A stretch of DNA of 64,000 nucleotides, taken from contig NC_064047.1 in assembly GCF_932526225.1 (NCBI RefSeq), forward strand, positions 6,323,501 through 6,387,500, given 5' to 3'. This document shows positions 43,001-55,464 of this stretch, piece after piece; within the stretch, counting starts at the first letter, position 1; every line of letters begins with the position of its first letter. The DNA comes from Nematostella vectensis. Lineage: Eukaryota > Cnidaria > Anthozoa > Actiniaria > Edwardsiidae. The notes beneath the pieces are model-generated. The model was not told the origin of the DNA and did no database searches. It saw only the letters and a program-made list of their open reading frames with translations. The translations under genes and the position numbers were made by a program.

Positions 43001-46000
43001 ACACGCCCCACCCCATATTCTTAAAACTTAAAACACCCCATATTCTTAAAACATAATCTTAAAACGTGGCTGTGCCCCCAATATTTCTCAATGTTTCTGT
43101 ATCGTGTTCCCCTAATTATTCTAGCCTTCTACTAGTTCTGTCCTTACATAACCTTAAATAAGATAACCCCAATAAGAGCTAGCAGGCTATCGTGCAGTTG
43201 CTCATTTGTCAGTGTTTATGAGTAATTTTTTTATTTTTTATTTTTAAATACCTTGGTCAAAGTTTGCATCGTAGAACACCTCGACCCAATCAGGCCGAAA
43301 CCTTTGACTCCCCACCAGCGTGCCGCACGCTGTTCTATTGTAGCACCCTGGGGGCCGCTCGTACGAATAAGGACTGCTAAATGACCGGCTAGGGTTGTCG
43401 AGATCGATCCTCAAATCATGCCCTCCTCCAAAAGTGGGCCCGTAAGAGCTGTCGTCATAGATGGCATACTCGCAGGGGGAGGTTTTTAAAGGAAGCTTTG
43501 TTGGCTTGTATCCTTGTGGGCCGTATAATATGAACAGAAACGAATCCCTTGAAGTCTTATATCTCTCCAAGCCTTAAACGGTAAAATAATAGTTTGTTGA
43601 AGGAGAAAATACTGTTGCAACAATAATACAATGATTATAATAATGATAATGTTAGTGATGAAGATTATGATGGGGGAGATGGTAATAATAGCGGTAGTAA
43701 TATCTTGAATATCGGTGCCTGTGAGTGTTGTCGTGCTTGATATTGATCATGCTGATGATTTTCGTGCTTGTGGTGGTGTGGATGAGGATAAATGATTATA
43801 ATGGTGATGATGTTGTGATGGATGATGGTTGCAATGATGATAATAGTTCATGGGCGGATCCAGGGGTGGTTAAGAAGTTGATTTGTCACCCCCACCCTTT
43901 CTTGGAAAATTTCTGAGAGCCTAAAAAATCCTTCAATATTTGCATTCTTCTTTTGATTATACCCCTTTTTAAGTAACTCCCCCTTTTAATCCATCTGTCT
44001 GGAATCTTAACAATGCCCAATCTGATAAAGATAAAAATAAGATCGGTATGAGATAGTAACACTTACTCCCCCATGAAACATCCGTGTATCCACCAAATAC
44101 AAAATCCCCGACGTACACAATGGTTACTGTGGGCCCTCTGCTGTTGCATCCACTGTGAAACATCCGGGCTGACCCTGCGTTATAGTAGCTTTGATAGCAC
44201 GGTCTCCAGTTTGCCGAAGCGCTGACTTCTGTCTCCACAAGGAACCTATATAGATCCTCTAAGTAATGATCGTCAATCCACGTCAGATTAGAATAAGACT
44301 CCAGGCCTTTAAGACACGAAAAGTAAAAAAAAAAACAATTAGCATTAGGTGAAGTTAGGAGCAATGGATTGGGTAACCTTCCTCAGGGATTGGCTTTTAG
44401 ATACTAGACTAGAATGGATTCTATCCCTGAGTGTACACTGACAAACTCCGTTCCAGGCGAAATAAAAGCTGAATCCTCTTCTACCACGGGGAAAATAAAT
44501 AAATAAATAAAATAAAAGCATGATTATTGCACAATAGGAAAGAATTATCACCTTGGCATTTGAACGTACGACACGACTTGATCTCGTCACCCTCCCCCTG
44601 ACAGTCAGCTCCGCCGTAACGAGGAGAGGGCCTGGTGCAGGTACGATTGCGTGACTTGACTCCGCCTCCGCAGGTCTCGTTACACGCGGTCCAGTTGGAC
44701 CAGGAGGACCAGCCGCCGTTTACTGAGCGATTCAAATTAAGATGCGACATACTCAATAATATATATGCACACTACAGATGACGAATACGAAAATTAAATG
44801 CAACATAGTAACAACATTTTTAATGCAGAGCCGTATTAGGCCTCGACAAAATGAGGGGAGGGGAGGGGAGGGCACGGTACAGAAACATCAAAAAATTATG
44901 GGGGTACAGCCACGCCCCTACTTGTTATTTCGTTATATATTTTTATAATATTTGGGGAGAGGGGGGGGGGCACGTGCCCCCAGTGCCCCACCCCCTGCTA
45001 CAGCCCTGAAATGTAATAATAGTAATAAGGGGACCATTGTGTAGTCTTTACAGTTGTTTTTACTCCAATATGATGACTGAAATTAATCGCTTTTGCTTTG
45101 ACGCAAATGATAAAAATAAACTTTATACATTCAAAACATTATGTTATTTTACTAATTACTGCACGATTGATATGAATGTGTACAATGACATGAAGTGGAG
45201 AACCATCCGCTACCATACTCCATATTATGACCTAATTATGCGAGCCTATTCGGGCATGAGCAAATAACTCACGAAATAGTAATAATTGCTACATATAAAT
45301 TCTAAGAATTACAATTATCCTGCAAGGTAAGTGTACTTTTTGTTCTTTTTTTAGAATATCAAAATGGAAACATAGGAAACACAGTATCGGACAGAACCCG
45401 GCAAAATAAGACGTTTCGTCACTCGTCACTTGTGCAAAAGAAAAAAAAACATTTGCGCAAAAACGGTAGCAGGAGATGTGGGGTTGGTGTTGCGCTTCCT
45501 TACATTTTGTCGCAGTCGTTTTGCAAGGATGGTTGTTGCAAATTCTTTCCTCTTGGTTATCTCCCCGGCACGCAGGCCGATCTAATCCACGGAAAGGATT
45601 CAAGCAGAACCTGGTTCGTGATTGGACACCACCAGAACACGTGACACTGCATGTAGTCCAGTTTGACCAGTTTGACCAGGTATCGTAATCTGCAAGTTTA
45701 CACACGATAAAAAATAGATAAAGGAAGAATCAAATTAAACAAAGAGTTCTAAAATCTTACCCATTATATCTATTCAGTCTCAATCGCAAGACAGTTAATG
45801 GTTGGGGCCTTTTTAATATAATGGCCAATTTTTCGTTTTTGTCCTTTATTCTGAAACAAAACTTTTTGTATGCTTTATGTCCTATGAAGTTCAACGCGTT
45901 TCCTAACCTTTACTAACAATGCATACCTGAACAAGATGACGAATAGCACCATGTTTCTTCGTTGTCTTCACCCGAGCAGGTAGATGATTGACAGATGCGA

Positions 46001-48464
46001 ACACGTGATTTGACGCCCCTCCCACAAGGCAGGGCAGAACAGGAAGACCATTTCGTCCATTCGGACCAACCTTGTCCTGAAATAAGTAAACGGAGCAGAA
46101 CATGACTGTTATATTGCCAATCACGGGTGTCAATCTTAATCCCCTCTCTGAGGGGAAGGGGAGAATTTGGTAACATACGTTTATCATACAGATGGTGGCA
46201 ATCCAGTCTCTCCTCAACATGATATGGGGTTTTTCGATTTTTGCGCGATATCAAGCTAAAGCTCTTCACATGCACCTTGATGGTGGCTACAGAGGGAAAT
46301 ATGAACGCTAGGTTTTTCAAAATATTTCCTTGAAAGTTAAAAGATGGTAACTTAAGCCTTTTAGCTCGGAACATTCTAAATTTTTGAGAAAAAAAAACAA
46401 TGTTTAGATCGCGAACATTGGCTAGACAATCCAAGCACGTGAGTGACTGAACAAATCAGAACAATGGCCAAAGGCGAACATATAGACCTAGGTTATAAGC
46501 GTAGTATAACTGATGTCGATATCCCCTTCACTGCTATAGCAACAAACTAGAACCCAATTTTTTTTAATCTCAAAGTCAAAATCCAGCTCGTGAGCAACAC
46601 ATTGCCACAGTGGGCGCAATAAAAACTCATCTAAAACGTAACTACCACTTCCACTAGTTTGATGGAAGTGCACTTATTAAAACAAATGAATTTTCATGTG
46701 ATTGTTGTTTGGTTTGTGGTCTAAAAATTGGGCTTTAAAATATTTAAATTTGACATTGGTAACCGCCTTCTCTAATTAGAAGACAGACGTACAGACTGAC
46801 TACTTGTCTACTTGTGCGCCCTTTTCCAAACTCAATATTTCTCGCAGAGAATTTCTAAATACTCGGTAAGAAAAACTAACATGTTCGTCGTTTAAGTTTC
46901 TCAGAGCTGAAATGGTCGAGTGTCGTACAAAGAACGGCATGGTCGTAAGTCCTTGCTTGTGCCACTAAGGACCGTTTAGTAGAAGTGTTATTGCTTCTTT
47001 TCCGCGTAGTCCCGCTCACCCATTCCTGGGCATGCGCCTGTTTTCGCCGTGAACTGTGCTACGAAAAGCTTCGGATAGCTGAATAACGGATGCAAATCAT
47101 TCATCTTAATAGAAGATAGAAGTGTTTATTTCAAGAATTAGCCTTTGGGTCACATACGCTCACAAATATTCCAATCAAAATGACGTTTCAATTTTGTTTA
47201 ATGGGTTTTCGATAAAAATTAAATGCCCCGCGTCATAAAGATGTTGTTGTCATGTCTCTTTGCGCAAGAATTCCCTTAATTTGTTTGTTCCAAGATTGAA
47301 AGAAAAAACATTGTTTTGATACGCACTGATTTATTACATCTTTGTAGACAAAAATACACATGATTTTGCTCCTTTTCGCGGTTGTCACCGCCGCCTGAAT
47401 TAGACAAACGTGTGTAAGTTAAGATATTTTTTTATCTAAAACACCCTTTTAGATCAGTGAAACACACGTCTTCCCCGTTGTAGTTGTTGTTTTGTGTGTG
47501 TGTTTGTTTGGCGTAGAAATAAAATCATATACATGCACGAGCATGACTTTAAACACAGGAGCTCCCCAGAAACCCAAGGCTTACAGGTAAACCTCAGGCG
47601 CGTTCCCATGCAGGATTGGCTGAGGGGGGTGGGGGGGTGCGCAGTCATAAGATTCCTTAATAAGGAATGACCCAAAAGACACCACGCGCACCCCCCTGTG
47701 TACGCGCCTGAACTTCAGAAATTTCAAGCGCCGTCACAGAGTGCTCTGGTATGGCAAAAGGCCCCGTGAAAACAGCGCCAACATCGGCCGACATTGCTAG
47801 CAAAGTCTCGCCCGACTGACCACAAAACAAAGGGAATAATGGCGAAATACCTTGCAGAAATTTCTAACATTGTGTGTAAACAGCGATAACCTTGTTAAGC
47901 CAGCGTCCGCCAGGATCCCACTTGCAATGCTGGCAGCGTTTTGCAGGGCGCTTTCTACAGGGCTGGGAGCTATGTGCTTCAGATCACTTTGTGTCGGCGC
48001 ACGCATGATAGCATGGTACCCGCAAAGATAATGTGGTTGCACCGATGACTGAGCGGACGTCTGGGTGTATTCTTACTTTGTTATACCTATAGTTCATTAC
48101 CTGATTTCATGGCTTGAATTTTATGCACGCCATAAAGAGTCGCACCGAGTCCAGACGAGCCGAGCAGAGCAGTCACGGCGACCACACCCACCCCCACCAG
48201 CCCCAGGCGCACCCCACAGAGGCCACCACCACGGGACGGCTTGCCCCCAGCCAGGGCGGGACGGATGGTGTCGTCACCCTGAACACCCGAGGGACCGGCA
48301 CCCTCATCTTGAGTGCCCAAGTCAACAGCTACACTTGCCTCAGCACCGAGTTTGTCAGTAGGCTCTTCAGTCTGTTGATTGGGCGAGTCTGGTGAGTTCA
48401 CGGGTGAGACTTTGGAGTTTTTTGCTCCTGGCTGGGATGTAGGTTTTGTACCGTCTTTACCCAT
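40060..48464 (-). CDS. Type II membrane protein with three TSP1 repeats and two TLDc domains (661 aa)
   Basis: Minus-strand exons: 48464-48101, 46076-45927, 45689-45504, 44722-44552, 44306-44067, 43572-43252, 42599-42360, 40373-40060. Every intron is phase 1 and the sum is exactly 662 codons. Residues 1-80 are polar and Pro/Ser/Gly-rich (MGKDGTKPTSQPGAKNSK), with no signal peptide. About 85-112 is a Gly/Val/Ala/Leu-rich transmembrane anchor. Then TSP1-1 (122-171, GWSEWTKWSSC), TSP1-2 (172-233, TWSNWSNWTTCSVTCSGG) and TSP1-3 (234-290, GGWSSWSNWTACNETCGGG). TLDc-1 (291-477) has GPTVTIVYVGDFVFGGYTDV, then YGPTFGGGHDLRI and WVEVFYD. TLDc-2 (478-661) has STWRLCYRAGSHGW, YIFGGYTDQSW, YGPTFGGGHDLYI and ends DIEVFYEVF-stop. 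Extra cysteine pairs (PGCYNRTACG, WCTSDSC) suit an oxidising extracellular setting. The outside location of TLDc is inferred from topology. Function is unknown; adhesion, immunity or oxidative protection are guesses. Confidence 0.85.
40447..40590. mobile_element. MITE of the GGGGCGGATCTAG family, unit 1
   Basis: GGGGCGGATCTAG at the left and CTAGATCCGCTCCCC at the right are inverted ends, with an internal CGGCTTAGTGACAAA and a T-rich stretch. A shortened copy occupies the same site in unit 2 (61899-62022), so insertion predates the duplication. Confidence 0.7.
40604..41015. mobile_element. Unit-1-specific insertion containing a palindromic MITE
   Basis: Unit 2 joins CTTTTAAG directly to CATAGGCGCA (62037), whereas unit 1 has about 412 extra bases. 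Inside, 40639-40811 is a palindromic element with arms of about 70 bases (GGCCATTCCAGCTATAAG / CTTATAGCTGGAAAGGCC) rich in GCGCGCGC, flanked by TA on both sides. Confidence 0.8.
41208..42304. mobile_element. TTAA-target DNA transposon, non-autonomous (1097 bp)
   Basis: Ends GGTAATTC (41208) and GAATTACC (to 42304), flanked by TTAA at 41204-41207 and 42305-42308. Unit 2 has the uninterrupted site, with a single TTAA (AAACTTAACAGTTTG, about 62230). Both ends carry a TACAACCCA...AAAAAATGGGGGTA block as subterminal repeats. No transposase frame is present. A second inverted-repeat element (41381-41854, AGGGGCTCATAAGTAGGGGC ends) is nested inside. It lies in the intron between the two exons of TLDc-2, 56 bases beyond the donor. 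TTAA targeting is known for piggyBac and Kolobok-type elements. Confidence 0.9.
41381..41854. mobile_element. Nested palindromic element inside the TTAA transposon
   Basis: The left arm AGGGGCTCATAAGTAGGGGC, continuing through GTGTCACGGCGTTTCCTAGG and ATCAGGCTATTTT, matches the reverse complement of the right arm ending GCCCCTACTTATGAGCCCCT. Arms are about 110 bases, with scattered differences. No coding potential. Confidence 0.8.
44845..45008. repeat. G-rich dispersed repeat, second copy
   Basis: Matches 25745-25890 in order: GGGGAGGG, CACGCCCCTACTxGTxATTTC, TATAATATTTGGGG, CCCCCAGTGCCCCACCCC, CTGCTACAGCCCTG. It lies in the intron between TSP1-2 and TSP1-3 of the intact TSP1-TLDc gene. Confidence 0.7.
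46077..48100. other. First intron of the TSP1-TLDc gene
   Basis: About 2 kb between the membrane-anchor exon and the first TSP1 exon. Open sequence at 47870-48042 on the minus strand (LKHIAPSPVESALQNAASIA) does not fit the phase-1 pattern of this gene and is not needed for the model. It could be an alternative exon or chance. Confidence 0.4.
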
Positions 48465-49715
48465 GCTTCAGTGTTGCTTTAGTGAATGTGTTTTTCTAGT
48501 AAACTTGCTGCTTCAGTAAGTTGTTGTTTAAGTAAAGTTTAACCTTCCACTGACACTGCTAGATGACGTCTGGCTCACAATCGATTTATCCACAAATTTA
48601 ACCGGTAGTAGCAAAACAAAAGGTTAATACCTCTCTAATACTTATTTGCTTTTGGATATCGGTGACAATGTAGGAATTCACGCCAAGGAAGTCGTGACGT
48701 TTTCATGATATGTATTTTGCGTTTAAAATGTTCCATGCGAAGGGGGATTGCGCTTGAAAGCTTTCGTGGAATTGAAAAAAAAAATATAGAAAAGCCTATA
48801 AATTTGAAGAGATAAAAATATATACAGAGTAACAAGTATTGCCATTGTTTTTGCTAAGACCGTCCCATGCCATTCAGTAGCCAAAAACTTACGGGATTCA
48901 AGCGTCGCAGTTTGCGTCTTAACCCCCTAGCCCGAACCGCTGGTTTGCAGGATAAAATTATATTTTTCAGAATTCTTCGTGAAAGCCTTTGAGACTTCAT
49001 TTGAGAGCAGAGGCGTATTAGCCAGCTTATAAAGATACGCGTCAAATAATAGCAAAATCATAAATAAGGACCCGCGATCGATTTATGCACCCCCCCTTTT
49101 GTAACGTGCGCCTGTCCTCGCAGTATTTGCAATCGCTTATTGACTTAAATCGGGCAAAAACAAGGAAGAAAAATGGATCCTAAAAGATGCTGAGTTTTTT
49201 TCAGAATGAATTATATTGCCCTGGCGTGCCCATTCGTCAAATGCCGGAAATTACTCGAATAAGGGCTGTGGCGCATATTATATTTTTTTTATATGGTAGG
49301 CGAGACGCTGTCTTATCTCTGTTTTATCTTTAGATGAAAACTGTATTTTTTACGTGCAGGGAGTTAAATCCCCCAGAAACGTAACAAAAAAAGCTTTCAG
49401 TAATAAAATGTTGTGGCGGCTAGTACTGTCTGTTTTTGTTGCTTTCCTTCTGCCGTACAGTCCCCATTTTCATCGGATTCTCATAAGTCGTGCAGCATGT
49501 TAAGGCGAGGCGTTCAATTGAAGGAGGCGCTAACTCGGGGAAAGTGCTTACTCGGGCAGTTTTGGTAAAAAGAAGAAAAGACAATGTGACATTTTAAAAA
49601 AAATCCAATTTTTTTTAAAAAAATAAGAAAAAAAGGCTTTTTTAAGAAAAAAAAAACACAGTAGAAGCTCCTTGTGAGCGACAACCCTTTGGAACTGAAA
49701 ACTGTGGTCGTAAAC
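48465..49715. other. 5' flank of the TSP1-TLDc gene, end of unit 1
   Basis: No exon is recognised. Contains A/T homopolymers near 48776-48786 and 49597-49660. No clear TATA box is seen directly upstream of 48464. Confidence 0.5.
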
Positions 49716-49886
49716 GTAAAAGTTTTGCCTTTTATCAAGGCGTTAGGATGTAGAATTTGTACTTTAGTGTATTAGAAAGGTGATTCTAAATCACTGACGC
49801 AAACTGATTTATCGTCGCGATTTCTATTAACTTGGGGCTTTCGATTAAAAGAAAAACATTTTCCAAACTACTGCCTGTCCATCCTC

Positions 49887-49947
49887 GGGGAACCAGGGCG
49901 TCGCGGAGATCGGGCCCGATTTCCGCGACGCCCTGGTTCCCCGAAGA
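49887..49947. repeat. Long near-perfect palindrome, unit 2 copy
   Basis: Same arms as 31481-31541 (CGGGGAACCAGGGCGTCGCG and its reverse complement around GGGCCC). Both units keep the same G/A mismatch. Confidence 0.9.
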
Positions 49948-50769
49948 TGCTGCTTGTTTAGAATTATGACACGTCTAAATCTGTGGAAAAGGCAAATTTG
50001 ACCAGATCTCTCCTACACCGAGAGAACTTAAAAAAGCATTAATATCAATTTTACCCGTCTCACAACCTTTGCTTATTAGAGAATCTATTACGATGTACAA
50101 AATATTAATCACAATTTTATTCTACTGACCTTTTTGACACCAGATCTACAATTTGCAACTATAATACTAGCTGTACTTTACCCTATATACCCTGCCTTTT
50201 AAGGTGATCACACTCTTTTGCTAACTACCTATAGTAGAGGGGAGACTAGGTGACCCTTACAAAATTTAGGTGTTGCTCGCACTTAATATACCCAATGGAA
50301 GGGCTTTTCTTATCGCAGCCTTCCAACGTGCTTTCTTTAATTCCTGCATGACCGGATCCAGACTATTGCAATTGTAGCAAATGCTACGGTCAGATTAAAG
50401 GGAGTTGATTTATTTTTCTCACATTTTTTTATCTGATCTTAATTCTGCATCTACGCTACAGTCAGATTTTTTCCTGGATCCGCCCCTGGCTGGTTATGCG
50501 GTAAGTTTTGTGTACAGGTTCATATTCAGATTCATATATCCTCTTATTCTATTTTTTTATCCATGCCCCACTCCACTGGCAGCACATTGCGCCTTATATA
50601 GCAGCCCAAATAAAACCCCGTGTACTATAAATCCGGAGTAATTCAGCCTATGGCAATCCTTTTCATTTCCTCCCCCTTTTCTCTTTTATATATTTGAGAT
50701 TTTTTTCAAGGAGCTGTGTAGCGCGCAAGTCTATATCGGCTGATTTTCTATCGCGCAAGCGAGCTCACT

Positions 50770-51365
50770 AGATTTCTCCTGGCACCCACGGGAATTCTCC
50801 TAGCACCCAGGGGATTTTTCATAGCACCCATGGGGTTTCGCCTAGCACCCACGGGAATTCTCCTAGCACCCAGGGGATTTTTCATAGCACCCACGGAAAT
50901 TCTCCTAGCACAAACGGGATTTCTCATAGCACTCATGAGGTTTCTCCTAGCACCCACGGGATTTTTCATAGCACCAACGGGAATTCTCATAGCACCCACG
51001 GGATTTTTCATAGCACCCACGGGAATTCTCCTAGCACTCACGGGATTTTCCATAGCACCCAGGGGAATTCTCCTAGCACCCACGGGATTTCTCATAGCAC
51101 CCATGAGGTTTCTCCTAGCACCCACGGGATTTTTCATAGCACCAACGGGAATTCTCATGGCACCCACGGGATTTTTCATAGCACCCACGGGAATTCTCAT
51201 GGCACCCACGGGATTGTTCATAGCACCCACGGGAATTCTCCTAGCACTCACGGGATTTTCCATACCACCCACGGGAATTCTCCAAGCACCTACTGGATTT
51301 TTCAAAGCATCCACGGGAATTCTCCTAGCACACACGGGATATTTCATAGCACCCAAGAAATTCTT
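50770..51365. repeat. 21/42-bp minisatellite, unit 2 (expanded)
   Basis: Same alternating 21-base units as 32345-32755, but about 28 of them. Both strands stay open across the array because the unit length is divisible by three. Confidence 0.9.
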
Positions 51366-53344
51366 CCTAGCCCGTTTTTTGCCGACTAGCCCGTAACCCT
51401 CTAACGACGAACCCACTAGCGCCTGGTTAAATTTAGCGGAAAATTGTTACCGGGTTGTGAAGGCATGGAGCAATATTGAAGAACATACCAGAAACTGAAC
51501 CAGCTTGACCAACTGGGTTTTGATATAATTACATATTATTTTTACATGTTAATTAATTATACTTTCAAAATCATCGTATAATTTTATTATATTTTATTTT
51601 ATTACACAATTCATATTAGCCTGCCGTACATCCCCGTATACGGCGGTCCTCTAAGAAACAAAGCAATACTTTGCGATGGCAAGCTTATCCGATAACGGTA
51701 TAGTTTGATTAGCTTATCATGTGTTTTTGTTTAGTAGCAAAAATAATTGCTATTGTAATTTATAATGAGCTAAATGCAAATAATATGACTGTGTCTAATA
51801 TCTAATGTCTTTGCCTGAGGTGTTTTTATAAGTTGTGTTTAGTTCAGGACTTCGTAGAAAACCTCCAAGTCTGAGGGTTTAAAGTAAAATATCCCCGCCA
51901 ACACGTCACATCGTCCGTCTGATTGGCAGCCCTGGGGAGCAGCGTATGTTCGGGTACTTGTGAAAGAATACATATTATTTCCAGCGTCGTCGCAGATAAA
52001 TATGTCATAAGCTTTCATAAATGGCATATTGATTTGTTGATCCACCCCTCAGCGGTAGCTTGGCCGGCCTGTACCCGTTCTTGTTATACAAGGTGTAAAG
52101 AAAGGCCTTGTTGGACCACCGATGTCTACCGGCGACGAAAACTTTGGGGGAAAATGAAATAAGTTGGAAAATAAGATTCTAAGAAAACAACCCTTATGTA
52201 AGTTCCTACTTAGTTAGCATTCGTATTGCAGTTTTGCATTTATAATTTTTTGTCTCTGATACTTACTTGTCCAAGACACGTCGTGTACCCCCCGAACACG
52301 TATCGATCCGCGACGCTGACGATGACGACAATTGGCGCTTTTCCGTTACACTTCCGACGGAATATCAGAGCAGCCCAGCCATCTCTTTAAGCAGAATAGC
52401 ACATCTCCCACCGACTTGTTGGAGTTTGCTGTACTGGCCGCAGGAATCCCAAGAGATCGCGCATATATTTCGGGTCTTTACCATACCTAAGTATGAAGGA
52501 CTGGCTAAGTTCTGAAATATTCAAGGAATCTTTTTATCTCACTGTTAGGTGTTTGTCCTCTAATAGATACACAGGTGACGTCACAGCGTGCCACGAAGAA
52601 CAGCAAAAAAAACAAGACACTATTGAATACAGCTCTCCCCCTATTTCAACTTGACAAGTCCCACACAATCAAGTCAATCTCAACTTTCACTCTTCAAGAT
52701 ACCATGGCGAAACGATTCAATGCAATGTCGCCAGCCATTAGTCTAAGCGCCAAATATATTTTGTCACTATTCGTTGTTATGTAATTTTTGTTTTTTGTGG
52801 TAAAAAATTATTCTGCTTTATAAAAAAAACGGAAAAATTATGAAAGCAGAGTCACCTAGTAACACGTTTTGCATCTTGTCGATACCCTGATTATTATTTT
52901 GATAGAGAATCCAAACAATCCATCCCTGGGAACTCTTTTCCTTTCTAATAATACCATTCAGATTTTCAATTGTGATATTATTTTTTGAAGATAAAGGTAT
53001 GGTACTAAAGCGAATCCGACCCACTGGAATATCACGTGCACCATAACCATGTTACTAACCCCATTTTGATTTTGCATCACATAACACTTCCGTCGGGTTA
53101 CACTTGTAGCTGCCCGCCAGTACTGCGCATGCTCTATTGCTGCATCCGTCTGGAAGCTGGCACGTGAGGGATCGCGTGTAGGAAGGTGGCTACGCTGACC
53201 GGCCGCGCTACGGGCGATGTAGAAGTCAGGCCCTGCACCGATGGCAGCAGACGAGGGAGAGGCTCTGAGGTATAATTTGGCGGGTTTAAAACCCTCGGTG
53301 TTTAACAGAGTGAAAAGGAAGGACTTCTCTCTTCTGGAGCAAAG

Positions 53345-53667
53345 CAAAAAATATGCTAATATCATAAAAGAATATATATTTCACGAAGGAAACAATATAT
53401 GGCAATCAAACTCGGTAGGTGTCATGTATGTGTCAAGGGCGGTGGCAAGATATGTTCACGTAATGCGTGACGTCATCGATGACGTCACTTTAAGCAAAAC
53501 TATACCGATGTCATATCTATAATCATATCGGTCTCTTAAACGAAACATTATATAACAACAAAACTTGGTATGTGTCATGTATGTGTCAAGGGGTGTGCAT
53601 CAATATGGTCGTTTGATTTTTGACGTCATTAATGACGTCACTTAAAGCAAAAATATGTTGACCTAAA

Positions 53668-53717
<50 letters not shown>

Positions 53718-53860
53718 CATGAAAAAATATCCTTGTATGTGTCATGGTTGGAGTGCAATGAGATGGTCACGTGACGTCATCGGTGAAACATCGTATGACA
53801 ACTAAGTTTGCGTCATGTAGATTTCAATTGTGAGGGAAGGGGGGTTGACAAGTTGGTCGC
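53345..53860. repeat. TGACGTCA-rich satellite with (TA)n, unit 2
   Basis: Syntenic to 34785-35240. Differs by expansion of a (TA)n run at about 53672-53714 and a deletion that removes one TGACGTCA pair near 53780. Confidence 0.85.
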
Positions 53861-55464
53861 GTGATCAAAAACAGAAACATAATGATAAAATATAATATTT
53901 CTTAAATTTTTAAGCGAAAATAAGCAAAGATTTTGTCGTTTGAAGCTCCGCTTTTAGGTATTGTCTAAATCTATATATTGCGCTACTTATATTCCCTACC
54001 CTGTCGGTGTATCCACCATAAACATTCTCCCCCACGCGGACGATGGTCACGGTGGGACCTTTGTTACCACAGTGCCTATATAGCCATATCCTGACCAGCT
54101 TTGCTTGCTTGCACGATAACACTTTGCGGACCATCCGCCATGTGTCCCCTGACACATAGCTCCGCCATGTTGATCTATTTGTAACTTCACCGAGACAAGG
54201 ATGCGTGTAGCAGTCCTGTGTCTCCCCAACCTTCCCCTGACAGGCAGCTCTGCCATGCTGGGGGGCTGGGTTCGAGCATGATCTGAGTCGTGTCCTGGTG
54301 CCACCAGAGCAAGAGGCACTACAGAAGGTCCATGACGACCAAGGAGACCACGCCCCGCTCACTGAAACGAGGCAACAAACTAAATCTGCAGCGACTTATG
54401 CAATACCTATTTTCAGGTCGTCTCCAGTGAATTAAAGCTTATTAATTTTCACAAAGGCGGATCCAGGAGATCCAAGGGGGGGGGGGGGGGAGGGGCAAAG
54501 CAAGGGTTTCAAGAAAGGAGGGGTGGTCCATTTATTGTTCTTCCGTGGATTTCCTCATGTTTCTTGTCATTTTAAGCCAAATGTCTGAAAATAGGGGGGT
54601 AGGGCCCGCTCGTCCCAGGCCCCTAGATCCGCCCCTGTAATATACATTTGGGCAAAGTCTCATTTAAGGACATCCATCATTCATTTGGAGCTTTAAAAAG
54701 CCTCCACACGTGTCCAAATTACACAACCAGAGTCCGATGGTGACTGGTCGCCTATGATCAGACTCTGATCGTTGAACACACAATATAGCGCAATGGACCT
54801 CTTATGTGAATTCATTGCACCAGAGCAATGTATGGGCTGCCTGTGTCATCTAGATGACCGAAGCCTGGTTTTGCCCGGTCGTGAGCAGGCATCTGAATAT
54901 CGACACTTATTTCACGGCAAACACTTCACTGTATTTTCGAAGGGAAGGGTATATTCTGATCGTACGACCAGACTTGTAATGAGAGGCTCTTCCGCTAAAA
55001 TCCGGAGTATTTTTATTGATGGAGAGGGTAATTCCGGTCGTCGATCGTATCTGATCGTACGCTGCATTTTTGGGGGGTAGGGGGTATATTCAGGTCGTGG
55101 ACGACCGGGATCCAGCGATGTAAGGTGATCCGGAGGGCCCTCAAGCATGATAATAGAATGTTATAAAACTAACACAATAGAATATACCTCTTTAAAAAAA
55201 GGAATATTTGCAACTACTTGATGATGATGATGAAAATGCTGATATGCTTTAGCATTTGCAGCATTGTGTAGCTTGACTCACCCCTAGACAGTAGGCAACG
55301 ACATGCTCAGCTATTTATAAACTTACCTGGGCAAGGACCCATGTCACAGCTTTGTGTAGCCTGACCCTCCCCTAGACAGTAGGGACCGCCATTTTGAGGG
55401 GCAGGGTACACAAGCACGATCGACGGTGCTGCAGAACGCAAGACTAGTTCCAGTACTCAACCTG

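Larger units (their letters stand above)
31312..49715. repeat. Tandem segmental duplication, unit 1
   Basis: From GTAAAAGTTTTGCCTTTTAT at 31312 the sequence matches 49716 onward over long, nearly identical stretches, interrupted by insertions and unit-specific repeats. Matched pairs include 33215/51839, 35802/54361, 39365/59780, 42599/62519 and 43572/63440. The right edge cannot be seen because unit 2 leaves the window while still aligned (63935 against 44067). If the duplication is head to tail, unit 1 ends at 49715. Confidence 0.9.

Noticed and set aside
45037-45267. 76-codon plus-strand frame
   Set aside because: Lies in an intron of the TSP1-TLDc gene on the opposite strand, with no domain, splice context or codon-use support.
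47797-48042. Coding exon 2 of the TSP1-TLDc gene
   Set aside because: Its open frame is phase 0 whereas all introns of the gene are phase 1, and joining exon 48464-48101 directly to 46076 keeps frame (KSGQGWSEW).
50830-51396. Long plus-strand frame of FLLAPTGFFIAPTG-type repeats (and its minus-strand partner)
   Set aside because: It is fully explained by a 21-bp minisatellite whose period is a multiple of three. Both strands are open, with no flanking splice sites or promoter.
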